Below, in pieces: positions 15,706-21,607 of a stretch of 21,607 nt of DNA (position 1 is its first letter; the number at the start of each line of letters is the position of its first letter). The stretch comes from a virus. The position numbers and the translations under genes are program-made. The notes beneath the pieces were generated by a model that was given only the letters and a program-made list of their open reading frames with translations, had not been told where the DNA came from and made no database searches. The stretch lies in IMG/VR virus record IMGVR_UViG_3300025101_000233, positions 1-21,607 of that record. One strand, written 5' to 3'.

Positions 15706-16543
15706 CGAAATCAGCCGACAAGTCCTGTTCCTCACTAGGAGAAATGAGTTTCTGAGCTTCTCTGTGCTGATTTAAAACGTTCTCATTGTGAGCCTTTACG
15801 GTCTCTGAAAAGTCTTTCATCAATGCCTTGTCTGCATCCGAGACTTGTACTTCCGAATGGAGAGTCGGAACGGGTACATAGTAAGTAACTGAACCTGACT
15901 TGACCCTGCTTGTTGCTAACTTAATAACAACCTTCTGCATAATCTTCTTCTGTCTAGTTAAGCTATCTATGAAATCTCTGATAGGTTTAAAGCCTGATCG
16001 CTTAAAGTAAGATACGAAAGGCTTGTCCTTTATATCTACCTTTGTGCCATCTGCTTTAGTGAAGTCGCCACTTACCTGACCATATATAACTTGGTTACAT
16101 ACTGCAGAACGTGACTTTACTTTTAGTGGGTCGTCATCAGAAAGAGTCTCTTCTTCCTTTGCAGATAATCTACCACACTTGTTGCCTGCTGATGTGTCAG
16201 GAAATTCTCCTGCCAACGTAGGCTTTTGTACTGACTTGCAAGAAAAAGTTCCCTGCTCCATATCATACACACTCCACTCAAAAGTACGTAGGATAGGTCT
16301 GATGAACGCTTCCTTTGCATAGATGAACTCACCATCTAAGAACATCTTCCATGAGCCACGAGTCAAGGCGACACCGTCATCTGTCTCCGTGTCATAGTTT
16401 ATGTTCAATCTAGGCAAGCCAACATTAGATGTCGTCTTTGCTTGTCCTGTAAGTTCCATAAACGTAGCAGTATCATCATCACTAAACGCTGATACTAACT
16501 GATCCATTTCGTTTCCAATTGTAGTCATTTCATTTGTTTCCAT
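15689..16543 (-). CDS. Putative ssDNA-binding protein
   Basis: This is a 284-residue protein without a motif that I can name. The core contains PRLNINYD near 44-51, aromatic strands (RTFEWSVYDMEQGTFSCKS), and three cysteines that could help bind a metal. The C-terminus is acidic with a hydrophobic spot (EEQDLSADFDVKSA), as in many phage ssDNA-binding proteins. The gene sits between DNA polymerase and exonuclease, where T7-like phages often encode their binding protein. AAAGGA lies 7 bases before the ATG. The assignment rests on tail and context only; it may be another replication accessory protein. Confidence 0.4.
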   Translation of the reverse strand: METNEMTTIGNEMDQLVSAFSDDDTATFMELTGQAKTTSNVGLPRLNINYDTETDDGVALTRGSWKMFLDGEFIYAKEAFIRPILRTFEWSVYDMEQGTFSCKSVQKPTLAGEFPDTSAGNKCGRLSAKEEETLSDDDPLKVKSRSAVCNQVIYGQVSGDFTKADGTKVDIKDKPFVSYFKRSGFKPIRDFIDSLTRQKKIMQKVVIKLATSRVKSGSVTYYVPVPTLHSEVQVSDADKALMKDFSETVKAHNENVLNQHREAQKLISPSEEQDLSADFDVKSA

Positions 16544-16582
16544 TTTTATTTCCTTTAAGTTTATTTAAAATGTAACTTGATG

Positions 16583-18118
16583 TTAATGGCTAACTTCAGA
16601 TAAGTCAAGCCAATTATTTCCTATTTTTAATTCTATTCCTATTGGCATGTCGTATTCTAAGCCATACCTAGCTTTCGAGCCATCAGAGATAGATAACATG
16701 GCTTCAGATAATACCTTGATACACTGATCTTTTTCATCAGGATGTACGTCAAGTACTATTGAATCATGTACTGTGTTGCATATTACTGATTGCATTTTAT
16801 TTTTTTGCATTACCTTATCTAGCTCAACTAGTGCAATAGGTAGCAAGTCAGCAGTTGCAAATCCTTGTACAGGGTAATTACAGATAGCCGTTCTGTTTGT
16901 GGCCGCACCCCAATCTGTCCACTTAGCATCAGGAAAAGAATAGACACGACCTGATGGTAGTTTGATCTCTTTGGTCTTAACTGCTTCTTTCTCTAGTTCC
17001 TTGTGCCATTCGGTAACTTTCTCATACTTCTCTTTAAAAGCCGTGTAGTAGGCTTGTTGTGCTGGAGTACCACTGACCCCACCATAGAGAGGTTTGAACG
17101 TGTGTGCCTTTGCATCCTGCCTAGAACACCCTATTATAGATGCAGTGTAGCTATGAACATCTGTTCCCTTAAGAACATCGTCATATGCTTGTGGGTCTTT
17201 AGATAAAAAGCCTGCCACCCTGAACTCTAACTGCGAGTAATCCCCCTCAAGTATGTAGCCACCATCAAATCTACTTTCAACTATCTTACGTATGGCAAAG
17301 GTAGAACCACGTGGCATGTTTTGAAAGTTAGGATTACGACTAGATAGTCTACCTGTAGCAGTAACACACTGCATAAATTCAGGATGAACAAAGTTATCAT
17401 CATCTACGTTATTCTTCATACCCTCAACAAAGGTAGATAGGTAGGTACGAATAGCATTGTATCTAGAATAGGCTACACAGAACTCACGTGCTTGACCACT
17501 CAATTCTGTTGACCTATCTTCAAGAGTTACCTTGTCTGTCTTAAACCCTGCAGATGCTACATCTTTTGGGTTACGAGGTACAATCTTAAATCCTGCTACC
17601 TCATTAGTATCCATGTACCTAGTGCCTTTACCTTTACACGGTTTGCATATCCGTAATGATTTACTTGGTTCACCATTCTTATTGACAAGCCTGACACGAC
17701 CATGACCTAGACAACCTGCACATTGTTGACCTACAGTTTTGTACACAATGTCTGTCATATTACGTACATTACGGATAAAATCATTCTTTCTCATACGTGT
17801 ACGTAGCTTTGGTTTGATGGTGTTACCCCTCATCTCCTGACCCAGATTGAATGTTATAGACCAGAGAGGTTTGTCCTTTACCTTACGTGAGTACAAGAGA
17901 ACGCTACGATCATCAGGACTAGATAGGTTGATTGGTGTATCGCCCATTGCTTCTTTAGCCATAGTCTGTAGTTTGTTTTCTAGATAGGATAGTTCCTCAT
18001 TATATTCTTTCTCTATCTTATCAAGGGTATCCAAGTTTATCTTAAGTCCGTTCATCTCAATACGAGTAAGGACTTTTGTCATTTCAAGCGAAAGCTTTAG
18101 TGTCGGTACTAATGTCAT
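16583..18118 (-). CDS. DNA polymerase, family A, polymerase domain with DnaJ-like zinc finger
   Basis: This gene (511 residues) encodes the 5'-3' polymerase half of a family A replicative polymerase. It shows TATGRLSSRNPNFQNMP at 254-270, motif A DYSQLEFR (D293), motif B RxxxKxxxFxxxYG (R333, K337, F341, Y345) and motif C VHDS (D452), where the usual Glu is Ser. The position equivalent to E. coli F762 is Phe. Two CxxCxGxG pairs at C133/C136 and C158/C161 form a DnaJ-type zinc finger in the thumb region, as reported for the HMO-2011 marine phage polymerase. The exonuclease domain is on the separate upstream gene. I chose the ATG at 18118 because GGAG lies 9 bases before it and the following LVPTLKLSLEMTKVL fits the family. 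An ATG at 18082 is the alternative. Confidence 0.92.
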   Translation of the reverse strand: MTLVPTLKLSLEMTKVLTRIEMNGLKINLDTLDKIEKEYNEELSYLENKLQTMAKEAMGDTPINLSSPDDRSVLLYSRKVKDKPLWSITFNLGQEMRGNTIKPKLRTRMRKNDFIRNVRNMTDIVYKTVGQQCAGCLGHGRVRLVNKNGEPSKSLRICKPCKGKGTRYMDTNEVAGFKIVPRNPKDVASAGFKTDKVTLEDRSTELSGQAREFCVAYSRYNAIRTYLSTFVEGMKNNVDDDNFVHPEFMQCVTATGRLSSRNPNFQNMPRGSTFAIRKIVESRFDGGYILEGDYSQLEFRVAGFLSKDPQAYDDVLKGTDVHSYTASIIGCSRQDAKAHTFKPLYGGVSGTPAQQAYYTAFKEKYEKVTEWHKELEKEAVKTKEIKLPSGRVYSFPDAKWTDWGAATNRTAICNYPVQGFATADLLPIALVELDKVMQKNKMQSVICNTVHDSIVLDVHPDEKDQCIKVLSEAMLSISDGSKARYGLEYDMPIGIELKIGNNWLDLSEVSH

Positions 18119-18680
18119 TAAATAGTTCTCCAAATGTTGTGCCAAAGGCTTCAAGTTGTTTTACTGCTACTTCTTCTGTAGCTAGTACGTCTGCTATACC
18201 ATATTCTTCTACAATCTCGTAGGGTATATCATAAAATGTTTTACCATCTTTTAAGTAAGGTGCAACCAAATCTTTTTCTTTTTGTGTAACACCGTATCGT
18301 TTTGCAAGAGAGTCAAGACTAAGTGACCACCTCTTTGCTTTAGCTAAGATGTATTCAGCCACCATTGTATCGTACACATGACGATCATAGGTAAAGCCAC
18401 ATGCTCTTATCCATGTCAGGTCAAACTTAAGGTTCTGACCAACAAGTACATCAGCACTATCCAAAGTGTTCTGCATTGTCTCAAACCAATCTTTACCTAC
18501 AAATGCTCTGTTGTCGGAATGGTAAATAAAATCGTAGCCTACCTCATCTTCGTCTAGCCACTTATATCCGATAGATACAAGCCTATTGTTAAAATAAGGC
18601 AGAGCAGTACTGCCACCCGATTCTTTAGTTTTATGAGTTGTCTCGACATCAAGTGTCAACACGTTTAGTTCTTCTGCCAT
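18084..18680 (-). CDS. DNA polymerase-associated 3'-5' exonuclease (proofreading domain)
   Basis: The 198-residue protein is a DnaQ-like/family A proofreading domain: Exo I LDVETT (D11, E13), Exo II VGQNLKFD (N83, D87) and Exo III YGIAD (Y160, D164). AGGAG lies just before the ATG at 18680, which sets the start. It ends with TGA inside the start of the polymerase gene, in another frame, so the two functions are on separate, 35-base overlapping genes. The products probably assemble into one polymerase. A programmed frameshift that joins them, or a sequencing error, cannot be excluded. Confidence 0.9.
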   Translation of the reverse strand: MAEELNVLTLDVETTHKTKESGGSTALPYFNNRLVSIGYKWLDEDEVGYDFIYHSDNRAFVGKDWFETMQNTLDSADVLVGQNLKFDLTWIRACGFTYDRHVYDTMVAEYILAKAKRWSLSLDSLAKRYGVTQKEKDLVAPYLKDGKTFYDIPYEIVEEYGIADVLATEEVAVKQLEAFGTTFGELFNDISTDTKAFA

Positions 18681-18957
18681 TATTTCTCCTATCTGTATAT
18701 ATTGAATGACAATTAGCACAGAGTATTCTGCACTTTCTTACTTCCTTAAATAAATTAACTAGACTATGTAGCACCATATGGCTAACTTGTTTAGTCTTGC
18801 TACCTATGTGGTCAAACTGTAAAGCAAGAGCATTTTCTCTGTAACCACAGATAGAACACCCACATTTCATCTTCACATGATTCAACCAATACCTCCTGCG
18901 TTTTGCTCTAGCACATCTCTTAGGATACTTATTAATAATACACACCCCTTTGTACAT
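18649..18957 (-). CDS. HNH endonuclease, probably a free-standing homing endonuclease
   Basis: This 102-residue protein has the HNH pattern: a basic N-terminus, CSIC (C34, C37), LQFDH (H50), then CRILCANCH (C80, C83, H84). These are zinc-binding and catalytic features of HNH nucleases. It sits between the helicase gene and the exonuclease half of the polymerase, and it overlaps both by 26 and 32 bases. Such placement beside replication genes is common for phage free-standing homing endonucleases. The Shine-Dalgarno signal upstream is weak, so translation may depend on the helicase stop. Mobility is inferred. Confidence 0.8.
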   Translation of the reverse strand: MYKGVCIINKYPKRCARAKRRRYWLNHVKMKCGCSICGYRENALALQFDHIGSKTKQVSHMVLHSLVNLFKEVRKCRILCANCHSIYTDRRNNGRRTKRVDT

Positions 18958-20161
18958 CTATTTGGGCATTGATCATACCATGCCATCCGTTGATTTTATT
19001 TTTAGATATACAAATGTGTCTTACTATATTGTCTACCTCACTTGATCCTGTCTTACCAATACCTATGATTGCATCAGCTTCACCTGCCTTACCTGTCCTA
19101 GAATTGTCAAGCATAGAGTAGTCAATAAATTGACGATCATGTGCATCGTAGCTTGCCTGACTAACTGCCCATATAAGTAGTTGATTTCGCTTGGCAATTT
19201 CTCTTGCAGTAACATAAGTCTCTTTCAATCTTTCATCACCACGATTGTATTGACCACCAACACGAAACTTATCTAGCTGATCACAGAACATAATGTCAGG
19301 TTTGTTTAACTTTGCATAGTCATCCATCTCTTCTACAGATGTACCAACTGAATCCATGATTGTTAGGTAAGGTTCTATCTCAAAGTGATATCGTTCAAGC
19401 AACTGATCTTTCTGCATTACCATCTCTTCTCTTGTTAACTCAAAATAAGATTGAATGATACGTAGCTTGATACGTTGGGCAGGTTCTTCGTTTGCCCAAT
19501 AGGTAACTTTGAATTTTTGTTTGATGTAAGATGATGCAAGGAAACAACAAAAGGTAGTCTTACCTACTTCAGGTCTAGCAAATATTATACCCAAGTTACC
19601 CTTATCCATTCCTTTAAGTTTTTCTTGGATAAGGTTGAATTGAAAAGGGAAATCTGTGTCTCCTGCTTCTTCTTCAAGCAGTTGAGCTAGGTCACTATCT
19701 ACTATGTTGTAGGTAGTTTTGTCACTCATGCGGCCATCTTCAACTGCATCTATAAGTCTACGTAGCTCACCAAACTCTTCGTTCTCACCTGTGAATATCT
19801 CTAATGCTTTCTCTCCTATCTGCCTTGCTCTATCTCTAAGCCACAAATTGTTGACCAAGTCTAGGTGGAGTTCATCATTATCTGTAGGTGTATCATCGAG
19901 TTCAGATATAACTTCTTGTATTCTGTTCCTAGCTGAATCAGGCATAGCAGGATTTCTGTCATTAAATATTCCTGCAAGTTCAGACTTAGTCAAAGTCTTA
20001 GCATACTTAGTGTGAGAATATATTATTGTATCAAAGATATCTTTTAGTTCTCTATCAAACATATCTCTATCTATTTTGTTCTTTACCTTTGCAAAGAAAT
20101 CAACATCTAAACAGAATCCTAAGACTTGTTTATCTACTGATATGATTGTCGATGAAGTCAT
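18932..20161 (-). CDS. DnaB-type replicative helicase
   Basis: This 409-residue protein unwinds DNA at the phage fork. An N-terminal helical DnaB-like domain (about 1-140) is followed by a RecA-type ATPase core: Walker A ARPEVGKT (195-202), NEEP (E225/E226), Walker B IMFCDQLDK (D294), and the H-motif-like VSQAS (Q335). The first glycine of Walker A is replaced by Ala, as in other DnaB-type ARPxxGKT loops. GAGG lies upstream of the ATG, and the gene overlaps the primase stop by 32 bases. Helicase and primase are separate here, unlike the fused T7 gp4. Confidence 0.9.
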   Translation of the reverse strand: MTSSTIISVDKQVLGFCLDVDFFAKVKNKIDRDMFDRELKDIFDTIIYSHTKYAKTLTKSELAGIFNDRNPAMPDSARNRIQEVISELDDTPTDNDELHLDLVNNLWLRDRARQIGEKALEIFTGENEEFGELRRLIDAVEDGRMSDKTTYNIVDSDLAQLLEEEAGDTDFPFQFNLIQEKLKGMDKGNLGIIFARPEVGKTTFCCFLASSYIKQKFKVTYWANEEPAQRIKLRIIQSYFELTREEMVMQKDQLLERYHFEIEPYLTIMDSVGTSVEEMDDYAKLNKPDIMFCDQLDKFRVGGQYNRGDERLKETYVTAREIAKRNQLLIWAVSQASYDAHDRQFIDYSMLDNSRTGKAGEADAIIGIGKTGSSEVDNIVRHICISKNKINGWHGMINAQIDVQRGVYY

Positions 20162-20918
20162 CTCGTTCCTCTCTCTCCATATTTTTCAGGTCTTTCTTTA
20201 GCACCACTAATTTAGTAGGCACATAATTAGACAGATGCCTGACAATGTCAACTGCTTTCCGAGTTGCATCTCTGTCTAATGCCACAAAAATTTTTTTATA
20301 ATTTTGAATTACTTGTATGTGGCTATCTAATAGTGATGTTCCCATCAATGCCATTCCTGTTATTATGTTAGATACGCTACACGCAGATGGGCAATCTTCT
20401 ACGACAAAAAGATTGTCTGTCATACCACACACAAATGGCATCTTGCTTGTACCATAACGTAACCATTTAGGCTTATTGCTACCTAGAGTTCTGCCTGTTG
20501 CATCAATAACCTTATCGCCTTCCTTAACTAGGTAAACTACTCTATCACGCTGGAAATCATATCTAATGTCAGCCAATCCATCTAGGTAGGCATCATAGGA
20601 ATGTACTTGTTTCACGTAGTTCTCAGCATTGATGTTGCGAGACAAAGAAACAAATGTATCAGGTATAACAAAATCAACTATCGCACTTTCTTCTTTAGTT
20701 TGTTTTTTGACAAATGCTTGACTTGAGTTATCTCTTGTTAAGCTAATACCTGTGCCACCTTTAGTATTACAATCAGCATGAAAGCAATTCCACAATCTTT
20801 CAAAGCCATTGTCCGTTACACTAAAAGTATTTGGTTTGCCACATATAGGGCAATCAGACCTATAACGCCCATAAGCAGGAATGGAAAGGGATTCAACATA
20901 ACTTTTTAACCACTTCAT
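20130..20918 (-). CDS. DNA primase, Toprim domain with zinc-binding N-terminus
   Basis: This 262-residue protein makes RNA primers for replication. Residues C23, C26, C45 and C50 (CPIC...NCFHADC) form a zinc-binding domain, and the Toprim domain has the conserved Glu in VVED (E174) and the DxD pair in ALDRDAT (D215, D217). This is the layout of the T7 gp4 primase half. Its ATG overlaps the TGA of the 30-codon gene before it (ATGA), and its end overlaps the helicase start. Confidence 0.9.
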   Translation of the reverse strand: MKWLKSYVESLSIPAYGRYRSDCPICGKPNTFSVTDNGFERLWNCFHADCNTKGGTGISLTRDNSSQAFVKKQTKEESAIVDFVIPDTFVSLSRNINAENYVKQVHSYDAYLDGLADIRYDFQRDRVVYLVKEGDKVIDATGRTLGSNKPKWLRYGTSKMPFVCGMTDNLFVVEDCPSACSVSNIITGMALMGTSLLDSHIQVIQNYKKIFVALDRDATRKAVDIVRHLSNYVPTKLVVLKKDLKNMEREERDDFIDNHISR

Positions 20919-21007
20919 AAATTTATACCCATAGATTGTAAAACTTTAAGTATCACAAAAATCGCAATTAAACAATATATATAAGGTAATGTATGCCTAT
21001 CTATCAT
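20915..21007 (-). CDS. Tiny membrane protein (30 aa)
   Basis: A 30-codon frame starts with ATG at 21007-21005 and stops with TGA at 20917-20915. The first ten residues are polar; residues about 7-23 (LPYIYCLIAIFVILKVL) form one clear hydrophobic helix. The start codon overlaps the TGA of the preceding gene as ATGA, and its own TGA overlaps the primase ATG as ATGA. These double junctions make chance unlikely, since the gene exactly fills the gap. There is no clear Shine-Dalgarno site, so coupling probably drives translation. Function is unknown. Confidence 0.55.
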   Translation of the reverse strand: MIDRHTLPYIYCLIAIFVILKVLQSMGINL

Positions 21008-21264
21008 TTACTTGTCGCATCTTTATACTGCTTACTATTTACAGTATAGACTTGTGCTAACTTATCTAACTCAAAGTTGTGCTTAAGTAACTTACGTGAC
21101 TTTGCTACACAGATAGGTATCCAAGTTAGGTAGTCTCGTTGGTTGCCTAGCTTAACTTGATCCTTGTTGACTAAACCCAAACGTACTGCAGATAGCTTCG
21201 CCCACAATACATGGTGCTTATCGTAACTACGTTGAGTTATGTCTGTTTTAATCTCTTCCATCAT
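21004..21264 (-). CDS. Small unknown phage protein
   Basis: The 86-residue protein is basic and helical, with no recognised domain. A central segment (NQRDYLTWIPICVAKSRKLLKHNF) is rich in aromatic and basic residues. It overlaps the ribbon-helix-helix gene by 17 bases, and GAGG lies before its ATG pair. Its stop is coupled to the 30-codon gene. The early position suggests a host-takeover or replication accessory role, but nothing visible proves it. Confidence 0.6.
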   Translation of the reverse strand: MMEEIKTDITQRSYDKHHVLWAKLSAVRLGLVNKDQVKLGNQRDYLTWIPICVAKSRKLLKHNFELDKLAQVYTVNSKQYKDATSK

Positions 21265-21448
21265 CTGCTATCCTCAAATCTTCTAAATATAGTTTAATTG
21301 CATTTCGGATAAGATCAGCTACGCTTACTTGTGTTGCATACCTATCTGTTTCCCTAGTAGCAAATTTCTCTAGTTCATTGTAGTCAGCTTTAGATACTGT
21401 CAAATTATAACTTTTAGTTTCTTCAGCGATTTTATTTGGTCTACTCAT
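21248..21448 (-). CDS. Ribbon-helix-helix DNA-binding protein
   Basis: This 66-residue protein has the size and pattern of a CopG/Arc-type ribbon-helix-helix regulator: a short strand (KSYNLTVSKADYNELEKFA) followed by two helices (VSVADLIRNAIKLYLEDL). Such proteins bind DNA as dimers through the N-terminal strand. It is the first gene of the leftward block, directly downstream of the divergent control region with its inverted repeats, so it may regulate its own operon. GGAG lies 5 bases before the ATG. The DNA target is inferred. Confidence 0.7.
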   Translation of the reverse strand: MSRPNKIAEETKSYNLTVSKADYNELEKFATRETDRYATQVSVADLIRNAIKLYLEDLRIADDGRD

Positions 21449-21464
21449 GTTATCTCCAATCTCC

Positions 21465-21509
21465 CTCGTGGGGTGTATCTCCCAATGGGATAAGTGCGTA
21501 TACCACGAG
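21465..21509. promoter_or_regulatory. Nested inverted repeats, candidate operator
   Basis: CTCGTGG (21465-21471) and CCACGAG (21503-21509) form a 7-base inverted pair. Inside it TCCCA (21480-21484) and TGGGA (21486-21490) form a second pair around one base. The right outer arm lies in the spacer of the leftward promoter, and the left arm lies in its 5' leader. This layout could allow a repressor, perhaps the adjacent ribbon-helix-helix protein, to block the promoter. Confidence 0.45.
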
Positions 21510-21526
21510 ATGTATTTTTACGTCAA
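21497..21526 (-). promoter_or_regulatory. Putative sigma70 promoter, leftward (replication operon)
   Basis: On the minus strand TTGACG (21526-21521) and TATACG (21502-21497) are separated by 18 bases, giving 5/6 and 4/6 matches to the sigma70 consensus. It lies upstream of the ribbon-helix-helix gene and would drive the leftward block. It overlaps the candidate operator. Confidence 0.5.
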
Positions 21527-21549
21527 GAAAATAATTTAAAAAAAATAGT

Positions 21550-21579
21550 TTGACACATCTTTTTAGTTAGGTGTATAAG
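21550..21579 (+). promoter_or_regulatory. Putative sigma70 promoter, rightward
   Basis: TTGACA (21550-21555), a perfect -35 match, and TATAAG (21574-21579), a 5/6 match to the -10, are separated by 18 bases. A run of 20 A/T bases (21528-21547) lies directly upstream and may act as an UP element. It would transcribe a gene beyond the right edge of the window. Confidence 0.6.
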
Positions 21580-21598
21580 ATACCCTGATCATAAATAT

Positions 21599-21603
21599 AG
21601 GAG
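21599..21603 (+). promoter_or_regulatory. Ribosome-binding site for a gene beyond the window
   Basis: AGGAG lies close to the right edge, about 20 bases after the -10 of the rightward promoter. The start codon it would serve is not in the window. Spacing to the promoter fits a short leader. Confidence 0.45.
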
Positions 21604-21607
21604 ATAG

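Overview
The window is AT-rich phage DNA, most likely from an uncultured marine podovirus. The replication genes look T7-like or HMO-2011-like: endonuclease I, a separate Toprim primase, a DnaB-type helicase, a family A DNA polymerase with a DnaJ-like zinc finger, a RecB/Cas4-type exonuclease, DUF3310 and a class II (B12-dependent) ribonucleotide reductase. The phage assignment is firm. The subgroup assignment is inference from gene content, especially the zinc finger inside the polymerase.

Layout: two convergent gene blocks meet near 10.7 kb. The rightward block (1 to 10701) is a late structural operon: the 3' end of an unknown gene, an ATP-grasp ligase, a 518-residue virion-like protein, two small proteins, large 645- and 1603-residue proteins that resemble ejection (internal virion) proteins in size and position, and a small repeat-rich protein with an EF-hand-like loop. 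The leftward block (21448 down to 10685) reads from a ribbon-helix-helix protein through two small genes, primase, helicase, an HNH endonuclease, the split DNA polymerase (exonuclease and polymerase as separate genes), a putative ssDNA-binding protein, an exonuclease, an unknown gene, endonuclease I, another unknown gene, DUF3310, ribonucleotide reductase, a PD-(D/E)XK nuclease, an unknown gene and a tiny membrane protein. Genes are tightly packed, often with TAGTG, TAATG or ATGA stop/start overlaps. The right end (21449 to 21607) is a divergent control region with two back-to-back sigma70-type promoters, an A/T tract and nested inverted repeats.

Main discovery candidate: the ATP-grasp protein at 108-875 resembles RimK/MvdD-type ligases that make graspetides (peptides with side-chain ester or amide crosslinks). 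The gene 11 nt downstream encodes a large structural protein whose first 69 residues carry four copies of a (T/K)T-x-A-(V/I)-G-E-(E/D) motif. The first two copies fit the plesiocin-type core rule TTxxxxEE exactly. This suggests a phage system that installs graspetide-like macrocycles on the N-terminus of a virion protein. The sequence shows the motif and the adjacency; the chemistry is inference.

No tRNA, CRISPR array, insertion sequence, integrase or lysis enzyme was recognised, and no gap between genes exceeds about 160 bases.
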